Assembly (NCBI GenBank): GCA_003599885.1 | Contig: QZKW01000070.1 | Coordinates: 1-33,074, forward strand | Length of the DNA: 33,074 nucleotides | Source: Desulfobacteraceae bacterium | Lineage (GTDB): Bacteria; Desulfobacterota; Desulfobacteria; Desulfobacterales; Desulfosalsimonadaceae | Direction of reading: 5' to 3' | Shown here: in pieces, positions 15,881-23,677 of the stretch | Layout of the letters: the number at the start of each line of letters is the position of its first letter | Numbering within the stretch: the first letter of the stretch is position 1 | Position numbers and translations under genes: made by a program | The notes under the pieces: generated by a model | What the model saw: the letters and a program-made list of their open reading frames with translations, nothing else | What the model was told of the DNA's origin: nothing | Database searches by the model: none

Positions 15881-16109
15881 TATGACCAGACAGTCCCAAA
15901 AACCAACTCCCCGGTTTGACCGGGAGGTGTGCATTGCGTGCACCATGTGCGCGGGTATCTGTCCCACGGGTGTCATCGGCCTTGAAATCCGGAACAGCGC
16001 CCGCGGGTTCCGCCGGTTCCCAGTGCTCACGGATGAAAAGAGATGTATCGGATGCAAAGCCTGTGAACAGGACTGCCCTTCCGGTGCGATCCAAATGGGT
16101 TCCATATGA
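15870..16109 (+). CDS. 2[4Fe-4S] ferredoxin partner of the AOR-family enzyme
   Basis: A 79-residue ferredoxin with two motifs: C-x2-C-x2-C-x3-CP at residues 21-31 (CIACTMCAGICP) and 59-69 (CIGCKACEQDCP). It probably carries electrons to or from the AOR-family enzyme, whose gene it overlaps by 11 bases; the GAGGTG site inside that gene supports the ATG at 15870. It could also feed the ATP-driven reductase modules. The distance between the two motifs (27 residues between C31 and C59) is typical of bacterial dicluster ferredoxins with a small insertion. Confidence 0.9.
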   Translation: MLTNMTRQSQKPTPRFDREVCIACTMCAGICPTGVIGLEIRNSARGFRRFPVLTDEKRCIGCKACEQDCPSGAIQMGSI

Positions 16110-16162
16110 CCCAAAAAGGGAAGCCACCCTTTATCTGAAGCAGAGAAACAGGAAATATAACT

Positions 16163-16840
16163 ATGGACCAGTTGTCAAAAAACAATTTGTCGGATCAGAT
16201 TGTCGATCTGATCAGCAAAAAAATCATCCGCCAGGAATTAAAGCCCGGCGAGGCCATCGTTGAGACCCAGATTTCCAAGGAGCTCGGCGTCAGCCGGAGC
16301 CCGGTTCGGGACGCCCTTCACATACTGGAACAGATCTGGCTGGTAGAGCGCACGCCCAAGGGTGGTTATCAGGTGTCTATGCTGACAATGGAGAACATTC
16401 AATATTTGTTTGAAACCGCTGTCGTCCTCTATCAGTTTGCGTTTTCAAAAGCAGCGGAAAAAGTGGACCCGACAGACTACCCTGCTCTTGAAAGTTTGAT
16501 GCTCAGAATGGAAGCCAGCATCGAGGGGAACGATTTTGAACTTTATATCACCAGCGTCACCCAGATGGCCCATAAAATACTGGAAATTGCTGGAAACCCC
16601 ATGATTGAAAGAATTGCCCGGGAGCTTATGCCAACGGCTGAGCGGATTCAGTGGGCATCCATCACGATGTTGCCGGATCAGCTAAAAAAAGTCGTTAGTC
16701 ATGTGCGGCGGGGGGTTGAAAGTATTTATAAGAAGCAGCCAGATGAAGCGGCCTCTGCATTCGGGGATTTCGCCGCCGCCCATATCGAAGTCGTCATTGA
16801 GAGCCTGAATCAGTCATCCGAACAAACGGCGACCAATTAA
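16163..16840 (+). CDS. GntR-family (FadR/FCD-type) transcriptional regulator
   Basis: A 225-residue regulator. The N-terminal winged helix-turn-helix (about residues 10-75) has the GntR signature LKPGEAIVETQISKELGVSR followed by SPVRDALHILE. The C-terminal all-helical part (about 80-215) has the length of the FCD effector-binding domain, which in this subfamily often senses carboxylic acids or acyl-CoA compounds. It is the last gene of the operon and may autoregulate it through the palindrome near 301-320. The start follows AGGAAAT. Its effector would be a direct clue to the pathway's substrate. Confidence 0.88.
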   Translation: MDQLSKNNLSDQIVDLISKKIIRQELKPGEAIVETQISKELGVSRSPVRDALHILEQIWLVERTPKGGYQVSMLTMENIQYLFETAVVLYQFAFSKAAEKVDPTDYPALESLMLRMEASIEGNDFELYITSVTQMAHKILEIAGNPMIERIARELMPTAERIQWASITMLPDQLKKVVSHVRRGVESIYKKQPDEAASAFGDFAAAHIEVVIESLNQSSEQTATN

Positions 16841-16844
16841 GAAC

Positions 16845-16872
16845 CCGCCAGGCAACGCTGGCGGATCATTTT
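16845..16872 (+). terminator. Probable terminator after the regulator gene
   Basis: A 7-bp perfect stem CCGCCAG / CTGGCGG with a 6-base loop, 4 bases after the regulator stop, is followed by a weak T tract (ATCATTTT). It is a plausible end of the large operon before the tRNA promoter. Confidence 0.5.
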
Positions 16873-16889
16873 GTGGAATAAAATTTGAC

Positions 16890-16918
16890 TTGACACCCGG
16901 CAGGTGCTACGTTATTGA
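16890..16918 (+). promoter_or_regulatory. Putative promoter of tRNA-Gln
   Basis: A perfect TTGACA at 16890-16895 is followed by a 17-bp spacer and a weak TATTGA at 16913-16918. A start around 16925 would leave a short leader before the mature tRNA 5' end at 16933. Confidence 0.45.
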
Positions 16919-16932
16919 CACAATTTATTTCA

Positions 16933-17006
16933 TGAGGGTTGGTGCAGCGGCAGCACGACGGGTTCTGACCCCGTTAACCAAGGTTCGAATCCTTGACCCT
17001 CAGCCA
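16933..17006 (+). tRNA. tRNA-Gln (anticodon CTG)
   Basis: A full cloverleaf can be drawn: a 7-bp acceptor stem TGAGGGT / ACCCTCA with the U1-A72 pair typical of tRNA-Gln, a D stem GTGC/GCAC, an anticodon stem ACGGG/CCCGT around the loop TTCTGAC (anticodon CTG at 16965-16967), and a T arm with GGTTCGAATCC. The discriminator G and the CCA end are encoded. It reads CAG codons. Confidence 0.95.
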
Positions 17007-17017
17007 AAAATAAATCT

Positions 17018-17065
17018 AAGGGTTATCGCCGAAAGTTCTTTCCTGACGGCGGTAACCCTTTTTTT
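17018..17065 (+). terminator. Strong intrinsic terminator after tRNA-Gln
   Basis: A 14-bp stem (17018-17031 with 17047-17060, one G-T wobble) with a 15-base loop is followed by a run of T. It ends the tRNA transcript 12 bases past the CCA. Confidence 0.85.
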
Positions 17066-17098
17066 ATCTTGCTGTAACCTTTAATAGCTGTCTGTGAG

Positions 17099-18688
17099 AT
17101 GAATATGAAAGTCGCCTTGATCGCCCCGCCCTATCCTTTGGAAGAAGCCCCGTCGCCCCCTCTGGGCATCTGCTATGTGGCAGCCGCCTGTGAAGCAGCC
17201 GGTGCGGAAGTCAGGATTTTTGACTATATTGTCAGCCGGTTCACGCCGGAAAAGTTTTGCCGTCAACTGGACGAATTCCAGCCGGATGTGGCGGGCGCGA
17301 CATCCGTGACCTTAAATTTTCCCGCTGGCGCGGACATCTTGAAAATCGCCAAACAGCACAATCCATCGCTGATTACCCTCATGGGCGGTCCGCACGTGAC
17401 CTTTGATGCGGAAAATACCCTGAACTTTTATCCGGAAATTGATGCCATTGTGCTGGGTGAGGGGGAAAGCACATTAATGCAGTGGTTGCCGGTATCAGGC
17501 AACCGTTCAGCCTGGAAGAATATCATGGGGCTGGCGTTTATGGAGGATCACCGGTTTGTTACGACCGGACCGGGGGAATTTATCGAAAATCTGGACGCAT
17601 TGCCCCTGCCTTCCCGTTACCTGCTCCCGCTTTCAAGATACAAGGCATTGGGCTTTCCCATCAGCCTGATCACCAGCCGGGGCTGCCCCAACCAGTGTAT
17701 TTTTTGTCTGGGCAGAAAAATGGTCGGGTCCAGAGTCCGGTATCGCGACCCTGTCCTGGTGGTGGACGAAATCCAGGCGATTCTGGCTTTAGGATTTGAG
17801 CGGATCAATATTGCAGATGATCTCTTTACCGCCAACAAAAACCGAGTGAAGGCGCTGTGCGGGGAGATTCTACGTCGTAATATCCGGTTCGGGTGGAGCG
17901 CGTTTGCCCGGGTGGACACGGTGGATGAAGAAACGCTGGGGATCATGCGGCAGGCCGGATGCGACGCAGTGAGTTTTGGCATTGAATCCGGAAATCCCGA
18001 AATGTTAAAGCGGGTCAAAAAAAGAATTACCCTGGACCAGGCCCGTCAGGCGGTCCGGGCCTGTAAAAATACCGGAATGATCGCCCATGCCTCCTTCATG
18101 GCCGGTCTTCCGGGGGAATCCAGAGAAACACTGACTGACACCATCAACTTTGCCCAGGAACTGGATATCGAACACGGCTTCCATTTCCTGTCGCCGTTTC
18201 CCGGAACCACCGTCCGGGAGCAACTGGCCGGATATGACCTTGAAATATTATCCAATGACTGGACCCGGTATGATGCGAATTCGGCGATTGTCCGCACATC
18301 CCGGATTTCTCCGGCGGAGATGGAGGCGTTAATCAGCGATGCCTACAGTCCCATGACCGATGCGTGGGAAGCGGCCAAAAAGAGGTGCGCAGATGGTGGC
18401 GGTACGGATAAGGAACGTCTGGCTGTGGAAAGTGAAAAACGCTTGAAATTGATTTTTGGTATATTGTCGGGTGACCTGATCGAAGAACTCGGGAGTTTTA
18501 ATGCCTCAGGAGATGATCCCCTCAGGGGATTAAGTGTCCGTATCGCCGGAAAGACGGGCATGGAAGAAGGGCTGATCCGCAATTATCTCAATTTATGGAA
18601 GGTCAAAAATTATTTGACGGTTGCGAAATCCAGCGGCCAGACACATTGGGAATGGGCGCCGAACCCGGTTGGAGAAACAGCCTGTTGA
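17099..18688 (+). CDS. Cobalamin-binding-type radical SAM protein (BchE-like), function unknown
   Basis: A 529-residue protein. Residues 1-140 look like a B12-binding fold (VALIAPPYP, PPLGICYVAA, TLMGGPHVTFD, VLGEGE). The radical SAM core follows with C196-x3-C200-x2-C203 (RGCPNQCIFC), which binds the [4Fe-4S] cluster that cleaves S-adenosylmethionine. A C-terminal part from about 400 has no motif I recognise. Such class B enzymes methylate or rearrange unactivated carbon, or form rings as in BchE. It stands alone after the tRNA, with the next gene on the opposite strand, so context gives no substrate. An alternative start two codons downstream is possible, and the ribosome binding site is weak. 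Confidence 0.82.
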   Translation: MNMKVALIAPPYPLEEAPSPPLGICYVAAACEAAGAEVRIFDYIVSRFTPEKFCRQLDEFQPDVAGATSVTLNFPAGADILKIAKQHNPSLITLMGGPHVTFDAENTLNFYPEIDAIVLGEGESTLMQWLPVSGNRSAWKNIMGLAFMEDHRFVTTGPGEFIENLDALPLPSRYLLPLSRYKALGFPISLITSRGCPNQCIFCLGRKMVGSRVRYRDPVLVVDEIQAILALGFERINIADDLFTANKNRVKALCGEILRRNIRFGWSAFARVDTVDEETLGIMRQAGCDAVSFGIESGNPEMLKRVKKRITLDQARQAVRACKNTGMIAHASFMAGLPGESRETLTDTINFAQELDIEHGFHFLSPFPGTTVREQLAGYDLEILSNDWTRYDANSAIVRTSRISPAEMEALISDAYSPMTDAWEAAKKRCADGGGTDKERLAVESEKRLKLIFGILSGDLIEELGSFNASGDDPLRGLSVRIAGKTGMEEGLIRNYLNLWKVKNYLTVAKSSGQTHWEWAPNPVGETAC

Positions 18689-18701
18689 TTCAGGTTTGCA
18701 T

Positions 18702-19418
18702 TTAAGATAATGGCTTTTGCCCGATATAGAGAGTGGCGATCCCGAAGGTCAACCGTCGCCACCTGATTTTCGCAAATCCGGCCTGTTTCATTATGGCTGC
18801 AAATGCTTTCGGCGGCGGAAAATTGAGAACAGACGCCGGAAGATAATTATAGGCTTTCAGATGTTTGGAAAAAAAAGCGCCGATGAGGGGAAGTATCCTG
18901 GAAAAATAGAACAGATACAGGGATAAAAAAAACGGATGGCTGGGGGTGGCCAGCTCCAGAACCGCCAGTTTCCCTCCGGGTTTTAAGCAGTCAAAGAATC
19001 CGGTGAGGGCGGATTCCCGGTCCATAATATTGCGGATGCCGAAAGCAATGGTGACGGCATCAAAGATACCTGATGGAAAGGGCAGGGCCAGGCCATTTCC
19101 GGCCAACAGATGAACGCGTCCGTCCAGATGTTTCCGGATGAGCTTGTCTTTTGCCAGCACCAGCATCTGAGGGGCAAAGTCAGCCCCGACAACGAGCTCC
19201 GGGTTTGGCCGCTGGTCTGTGATTTCAACCAGCACATCCCCGGTTCCGCAGGCAACGTCAAGAATAACGGGTGCCTGCGGTAAATGGAGCGCCGTGATCA
19301 TATACCTTCGCCAGTAAATATCCTGCCTGAGGCTCAGGAGCCGGTTTAAAAAATCATACCGGGGCGCGATCGCATCGAACATCTCTTTGATAAACTCAAG
19401 TTCCATATTGACAATCAT
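18702..19418 (-). CDS. menG: Demethylmenaquinone methyltransferase (MenG/UbiE)
   Basis: A 238-residue SAM-dependent methyltransferase. It has FDAIAPRYDFLNRLLS near the N-terminus, the SAM-binding motif LDVACGTGDV, the family signature VTIAFGIRNI and LKPGGKLAVLEL. It performs the final C-methylation of menaquinone, the quinone expected in an anaerobic respiring bacterium. The length is usual for the family. It converges on the radical SAM gene with only 13 bases between stops, and it diverges from dnaJ across a shared promoter region. Confidence 0.93.
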   Translation of the reverse strand: MIVNMELEFIKEMFDAIAPRYDFLNRLLSLRQDIYWRRYMITALHLPQAPVILDVACGTGDVLVEITDQRPNPELVVGADFAPQMLVLAKDKLIRKHLDGRVHLLAGNGLALPFPSGIFDAVTIAFGIRNIMDRESALTGFFDCLKPGGKLAVLELATPSHPFFLSLYLFYFSRILPLIGAFFSKHLKAYNYLPASVLNFPPPKAFAAIMKQAGFAKIRWRRLTFGIATLYIGQKPLS

Positions 19419-19462
19419 AATTTATGCATTAATGTAACGCCAAGGATAATACGCCTGCCCGT

Positions 19463-19490
19463 TTCATACCATAATATCTCCGGCTGTCAA
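19463..19490 (-). promoter_or_regulatory. Probable promoter of menG
   Basis: On the minus strand a perfect TTGACA (plus 19485-19490) is followed by a 16-bp spacer and TATGAA (plus 19463-19468), 45 bases upstream of the menG start. Confidence 0.6.
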
Positions 19491-19504
19491 AGATTTAGAT
19501 GGGA

Positions 19505-19510
19505 TATAAT
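19505..19510 (+). promoter_or_regulatory. -10 element of a putative dnaJ promoter
   Basis: A perfect TATAAT lies about 90 bases before dnaJ. The -35 is weak (CTGTCA with a 15-bp spacer) and overlaps the menG -35 on the other strand. No CIRCE element is seen. Confidence 0.4.
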
Positions 19511-19601
19511 AAGGTTAGACATTCTGTCTGGATCACCCGGACCCGGGCCGGATGTTTTTTGTATTGAATGAATTTGTTAACCATCGTTTTATGGGAAATC
19601 T

Positions 19602-20717
19602 ATGAGTTCAAAAAAAGATTATTATGAAATCCTCGGTGTCCGGCGAGATGTGGATGCTGGTGAGCTGAAGTCAACATACCGCAAAGTGGCATTAAAATAT
19701 CATCCGGACAGGAATCCCGGTGACAAGCAGGCGGAAGACCGGTTCAAGGAAGCTGCTGAAGCTTACAGTGTGCTGTCGGATCCTCAAAAACGTCAGGTGT
19801 ATGACCAGTTCGGCCATCGGGGACTGGAAGGCATGGGCGGCGGGTCATCCGGCGGTTTTGACGATGTGTTTTCCAGTTTTGGGGATATTTTTGAAGATTT
19901 TTTTGGTTTCCGGACCGGCCGTAGCGCCAGAAACAGCGCCCAGCGGGGCAGTGACCTCCGCTATGACCTGACCATCGATTTTATGGAAGCGGCGTTCGGG
20001 ATGGAAACGGAAATCAGTATTGAAAAATATGAAACCTGCCCCACCTGCGAAGGCAGCGGCGCAAAACCCGGAACCTACCCGGAAACCTGTTCCCAGTGCC
20101 GGGGGACCGGTCAGGTTGTCAGAAGCCAGGGCTTTTTTTCAGTCAAGAGCGCCTGTCCCTCCTGCCGCGGGGCCGGACAGGTCATTAAAGACCCGTGCCC
20201 GCAATGCCGGGGCCAGCAGCGGATTGTCGTCAATAAAAAAGTATCCCTCAAAATACCCGCCGGTGTGGACAACGGCTCAAAACTGAGGCTGACCGGAGAA
20301 GGCGAACCGGGCACCAGGGGCGGCCCGCCGGGGGATTTGTACGTATTTTTATCGGTGAGACCCCATGAGTTTTTTAAGCGCAACGGCACGGACGTAATCT
20401 GTTCCGTGGAACTGTCGTTTGTTCAGGCTGCCTTGGGCGGAGAAATAACGGTGCCTACCCTGACCGGTGAGGAAACCCTTAAAATCCCTAAAGGGGCCCA
20501 GTATGCGGATACTTTCCGCCTGCACGGACAGGGGATCCCCTCCATCCGCTCCAATGTGCGGGGGGACCAGATCGTTCAGGTGGATCTTAAGACCCCGAAG
20601 AACCTAAGTAAAAAGCAGGAAGAACTCCTGAAAGAATTTATCAATTTGGACGAAGAAAAGTTGACCAAGAAAATCAAGCGGCTGTTTAAGGGCGGGTCAA
20701 CCCGGGCCGCCAAATAA
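19602..20717 (+). CDS. dnaJ: Chaperone DnaJ
   Basis: The type I Hsp40 co-chaperone, 371 residues, which stimulates the ATPase of DnaK and holds unfolded substrates. The J domain (1-70) carries the HPD motif (YHPDRNPG). A Gly/Phe-rich linker follows (about 75-110). The zinc-binding domain has four Cys repeats (CPTCEGSG, CSQCRGTG, CPSCRGAG, CPQCRGQQ); the last repeat deviates from CxGxG. The C-terminal substrate-binding domains (LKIPAGVDNGSKLRL onward) are complete. Neither dnaK nor grpE is beside it in this window. Confidence 0.97.
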   Translation: MSSKKDYYEILGVRRDVDAGELKSTYRKVALKYHPDRNPGDKQAEDRFKEAAEAYSVLSDPQKRQVYDQFGHRGLEGMGGGSSGGFDDVFSSFGDIFEDFFGFRTGRSARNSAQRGSDLRYDLTIDFMEAAFGMETEISIEKYETCPTCEGSGAKPGTYPETCSQCRGTGQVVRSQGFFSVKSACPSCRGAGQVIKDPCPQCRGQQRIVVNKKVSLKIPAGVDNGSKLRLTGEGEPGTRGGPPGDLYVFLSVRPHEFFKRNGTDVICSVELSFVQAALGGEITVPTLTGEETLKIPKGAQYADTFRLHGQGIPSIRSNVRGDQIVQVDLKTPKNLSKKQEELLKEFINLDEEKLTKKIKRLFKGGSTRAAK

Positions 20718-20749
20718 AATACAAATGAACCCAGACAGGATAAAATACC

Positions 20750-21121
20750 ATGTATGAGCTGAAAGTCGTTTCCCGGTTTGCCGCCGCCCATCAGTTGCGA
20801 ATGGTCGCTGAAAAATGCGAGAATCTTCATGGACATAACTGGCGGGTGGAAGCCTATATTGCCGGAAAAGAATTAAATAAGGCGGGTGTTTTGATGGACT
20901 TTGGTGAGATTAAGGTCCATTTAAGGGAGATTATCGAATCCCTGGATCATAAATATTTAAATGAATTGAATTTGTTTGGAGACGGGAATCCGTCATCGGA
21001 AAATATCGCCCGGTATATTGCCGAAGTCCTGAACGCCAAAATCACCACGCCCGGGGTTCGCGTATCCCGGGTCGGCGTCTGGGAATCCGATGATTCCTGT
21101 GCTACCTATACCATGCCATAG
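20750..21121 (+). CDS. queD: 6-carboxytetrahydropterin synthase (QueD)
   Basis: A 123-residue enzyme of the 6-pyruvoyltetrahydropterin synthase family, making the queuosine precursor 6-carboxy-5,6,7,8-tetrahydropterin from dihydroneopterin triphosphate. Zinc ligands H14, H27 and H29 (AAHQL, NLHGHNW) and the catalytic Cys (C23, EKCENLHGHNW) are present, together with LDHKYLNE and a C-terminal WESDD. It lies 32 bases after dnaJ, in the same direction. A pterin-biosynthesis paralogue cannot be fully excluded. Confidence 0.88.
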   Translation: MYELKVVSRFAAAHQLRMVAEKCENLHGHNWRVEAYIAGKELNKAGVLMDFGEIKVHLREIIESLDHKYLNELNLFGDGNPSSENIARYIAEVLNAKITTPGVRVSRVGVWESDDSCATYTMP

Positions 21122-21125
21122 GCAA

Positions 21126-21161
21126 GTGAGCGCCCGGAGGATGCCGGGCTCTCACGGTTTT
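21126..21161 (+). terminator. Terminator between convergent queD and pyrE
   Basis: A 12-bp stem with one mismatch (GTGAGCGCCCGG / CCGGGCTCTCAC) and a 6-base loop is followed by TTTT, directly after the queD stop. Confidence 0.7.
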
Positions 21162-21182
21162 AATATTTAAAGAGGATTCTGC

Positions 21183-21737
21183 TTATTTATTGTAAACCTG
21201 AAGCAGTTCGTCTTTGGTGATCAGAGAGACCACATCAGGCACCAGGGCTTTGATGTTGTCAATGCCGCCTTCCTGCCGGTCAATCATGACGATAATCCGC
21301 TCAACCGTTAATCCTTCTTCCCGGGCCCGTTCAATGGCCTTGATGGTTGAGCCGCCGGTGGTCGCCACATCCTCGACAATGGCGACCCTGTCTCCTGAAG
21401 ACAAGTCACCTTCTATCCATTTGATAATGCCGTGATCCTTTCTGGTTTTACGTATGGAAAAGGCTTTGACGGGCTTTTTTTCAATTTCAGACACAAACGA
21501 TGTCGCCATGGCAATCGGATCTGCGCCAAAGGTCAGCCCGCCCACACCCTGTACGTTTATATCCCGGATGGCGTCAAAAACCAAGTGGCCGATCAGATAC
21601 ATTCCCCTCGGACTCAGCGTCACGGGTTTGCAGTTCACATAAAAACTGCTCATTTTGCCTGAGGCCAGCTTGAATACCGGCTCCTTGCTGTATTGAAACG
21701 ATTTTTCACAGATCAGCCGGATCAGCTCGTTTTTCAT
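21183..21737 (-). CDS. pyrE: Orotate phosphoribosyltransferase
   Basis: A 184-residue enzyme of pyrimidine biosynthesis converting orotate and PRPP to OMP. The PRPP-binding motif [15 protein letters not shown] and [14 protein letters not shown] near the N-terminus are typical of the family, as is the KTRKDHG segment that precedes the flexible catalytic loop. The start follows AGGAG on the minus strand. It is a single gene, converging on queD and divergent from the ftsE leader. Confidence 0.93.
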   Translation of the reverse strand: MKNELIRLICEKSFQYSKEPVFKLASGKMSSFYVNCKPVTLSPRGMYLIGHLVFDAIRDINVQGVGGLTFGADPIAMATSFVSEIEKKPVKAFSIRKTRKDHGIIKWIEGDLSSGDRVAIVEDVATTGGSTIKAIERAREEGLTVERIIVMIDRQEGGIDNIKALVPDVVSLITKDELLQVYNK

Positions 21738-22082
21738 TTTTGATTATACTCCTGTTCCACACTTGTTTTTAGAAAGAAATCCGCAGGAAGCACTGCTCTC
21801 TTTTGGCAATAAATGTTGATTTCATGCGAAATATTCGATAAATAATAACCCCCACTGAGGGAAGAAGCTTTTTATGGGATCAGTGGGGGGAGCAGGGAAA
21901 ACTGGTGACAGCACTCCCTGACTCGACACAGACCTACCAATAAAACCTGTCCCGGTCAATGTTTTAATATTGGGTTATAGTATCTGGAGTGAACGCTTGC
22001 GCTTCATGCCGGGTCCGTTTATCAATCGGCCCGGGTGAAGTTTTTCGGGGGCAGACCATCAGCGCAGAAAAAGGTTCGTGAT
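21738..22082. other. Structured intergenic region between pyrE and ftsE
   Basis: No protein gene is seen. It contains tandem hairpins: a 10-bp stem CCCCCACTGA / TCAGTGGGGG (21849-21858 with 21880-21889) and directly after it a stem CAGGGA / TCCCTG (about 21893-21920). Further on are a possible -10 box TATAGT at 21976-21981 and a terminator-like hairpin at 22002-22045. It could hold the leaders of both divergent genes or a small RNA. I tested it by eye against 4.5S, 6S and tmRNA hallmarks and found no convincing match. Confidence 0.55.
22002..22045 (+). terminator. Terminator or attenuator hairpin in the ftsE leader
   Basis: About 13 base pairs in three blocks (22002-22006 with 22036-22040; 22009-22013 with 22030-22034; 22015-22017 with 22027-22029), with a 9-base loop, are followed immediately by TTTTT. 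A small upstream hairpin (21990-22006) would compete for the TTCA of the lower stem, giving an attenuator-like layout 38 bases before the ftsE start. It may equally end a short upstream RNA. Confidence 0.6.
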
Positions 22083-22799
22083 ATGTTTGTCATGCACAAA
22101 GACAATACCATCATCCGCATGTTCCGTGTCAGCAAACGATACGGAAAAATGGAAGCATTAAGTGATTTGACGCTGGAAATCCGGAACAATGAATTTGTAT
22201 TTATCACCGGTCCCAGCGGCGCCGGCAAGTCCACGATGATCAAGCTGCTGTATATGGGCGAAATTGCCTCTGAAGGGGCGATCATCATTGACGGCGTATA
22301 TATGGAACGAATCACCCGGAAACAGATTCCCCATCTTCGCCGCAAGTTCGGGGTCATTTTTCAGGATTTCAAATTGATTCCCACCAAAACCGTGTTTCAG
22401 AATGTGGCGCTGGTGCTGGAAGTCCTTGGCGTTAAACCCAAAGAAATTCAACCCCGTGTTATGGAAGCCCTTGAGCGGGTGGGAATTGATGACCGGGCCG
22501 GTGAATTGCCGCCGGTGCTGTCGGGGGGGGAGAAACAGCGGGTGGCGGTTGCCAGGGCCATTGTGGGCGAACCGAAAATTATTCTTGCGGATGAACCCAC
22601 CGGCAGCCTGGATCCGGATTCGGCCAGTCATATTTTTCAGCTGTTGCAGGAAGCCCATGCAACGGGAACCACTGTCGTTGTCGCGACGCATGACCAGCAC
22701 ATGATCAACACCGGCCATGGCCGGGTGATCCGGCTGGTTAAAGGCCATCTGAATCCGGATGATGAAGCCCGGAGAATCGAGCGGGGAATGGATCCATGA
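22083..22799 (+). CDS. ftsE: Cell division ATP-binding protein FtsE
   Basis: The ATPase of the FtsEX complex, 238 residues, which controls septal peptidoglycan hydrolases from the cytoplasmic face. Walker [10 protein letters not shown] (43-51), a Q-loop in [10 protein letters not shown], the ABC signature [14 protein letters not shown], Walker [14 protein letters not shown] and a switch His in VVATHD are all present. The ATG at 22083 follows AAAGG; an earlier in-frame GTG lies inside the terminator-like hairpin and is rejected. The stop overlaps the ftsX start (ATGA). Confidence 0.95.
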   Translation: MFVMHKDNTIIRMFRVSKRYGKMEALSDLTLEIRNNEFVFITGPSGAGKSTMIKLLYMGEIASEGAIIIDGVYMERITRKQIPHLRRKFGVIFQDFKLIPTKTVFQNVALVLEVLGVKPKEIQPRVMEALERVGIDDRAGELPPVLSGGEKQRVAVARAIVGEPKIILADEPTGSLDPDSASHIFQLLQEAHATGTTVVVATHDQHMINTGHGRVIRLVKGHLNPDDEARRIERGMDP

Positions 22800-23677
22800 G
22801 CATGCTTGCAGCCAAACGGGCCTTGACGGATATTGTAAACAATAAGTTTTTGAATATTGTCAGTATTTTGACGATTTCATTGTCAGTGTTTATCTTGAGC
22901 GCCTTTATCCTGTTTTTTATCAATGCGACGGATTTTTTAGATGGATGGCGAAAAGGGGTCCGGATCATTGCGTATATGGCAGACGGCGTCTCCGAAGAGC
23001 AGCGCCAGGTAATGGTGGATGCCATTCAAACGTCAGACGCTGCGGAAGACATCAAATTTGTTTCCAAAGAAGAGGCATATAAGGAACTGAAACAAAATAT
23101 CGGCGAACAGTCGTCCCTTCTGGATGGTCTGGATAAAAATCCGTTGCCCGATTCTTTGGAAATCACGCTGAAAGATGGGGTCCGTTCTCAGGAGGATATT
23201 GAAAAGCTGGCCAATCGCATCTCCGGTCTGCCGAATGTAGACGATGTTGAATATGCTCAAAAATGGCTGCACCGTTTTAACGGCGTCTATAATCTGTTTA
23301 AAGTCACCGGAGGGGTGCTCGCCAGTATCTTTTTTATTGCCACCCTCTTAATTATCGCCAACACCATCCGCATGATCATGTTTTCGCGGCGGGAAGAAAT
23401 TGAAATCATCCGAATCGTGGGCGCGGATGAAAATTTTGTTAAATATCCCCTTTATATAGAAGCCGTGCTCCAGGGGTTTCTGGGAGGGGTGATCGGGATT
23501 GTGACGCTTTTTCTGGCGTTTGTCCTGACAGTGCCCGGTTTGTCGATGGAAGGCGCGTTTTCTTTTTTTGAAATGCGTTTTATCCCGGTGAAATTTTCTC
23601 TGGCTATAGTCCTGTGCAGTATGATGATTGGATGGATAGGGTGCTACTTTTCTATCAGAAAATTTTTAAAGCTCTAA
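22796..23677 (+). CDS. ftsX: Cell division protein FtsX
   Basis: The membrane subunit of FtsEX, 293 residues. One N-terminal membrane segment (about 20-43), an extracytoplasmic domain of roughly 110 residues (about 50-160) that would contact the hydrolase activator, then three membrane segments (about 175-195, 220-245, 265-285). The conserved FSRREEIEIIRIVGAD lies in the cytoplasmic loop after the second segment. It is translationally coupled to ftsE and overlapped at its 3' end by the EnvC-like gene, consistent with one functional unit. Confidence 0.94.
   Translation: MSMLAAKRALTDIVNNKFLNIVSILTISLSVFILSAFILFFINATDFLDGWRKGVRIIAYMADGVSEEQRQVMVDAIQTSDAAEDIKFVSKEEAYKELKQNIGEQSSLLDGLDKNPLPDSLEITLKDGVRSQEDIEKLANRISGLPNVDDVEYAQKWLHRFNGVYNLFKVTGGVLASIFFIATLLIIANTIRMIMFSRREEIEIIRIVGADENFVKYPLYIEAVLQGFLGGVIGIVTLFLAFVLTVPGLSMEGAFSFFEMRFIPVKFSLAIVLCSMMIGWIGCYFSIRKFLKL

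Noticed and set aside
16933-17006. tRNA-Gln as the attachment site of a genomic island carrying the 16-kb operon
   Set aside because: The operon lies 5' of the tRNA, no integrase is present, and no repeat of the tRNA 3' end was noticed near the left edge.
19530-19561. GC-rich imperfect hairpin with T6 before dnaJ as a terminator
   Set aside because: The stem has several mismatches and no gene ends upstream on the plus strand, so there is nothing for it to terminate except a leader transcript.
21849-22045. 6S RNA, 4.5S RNA or tmRNA in the pyrE-ftsE gap
   Set aside because: The conserved loops and end sequences of these RNAs could not be found on either strand.
22035-22082. Upstream GTG start for ftsE giving a longer protein
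   Set aside because: It lies in the 3' arm of the terminator-like hairpin, has no ribosome binding site, and adds sequence not expected at an FtsE N-terminus.
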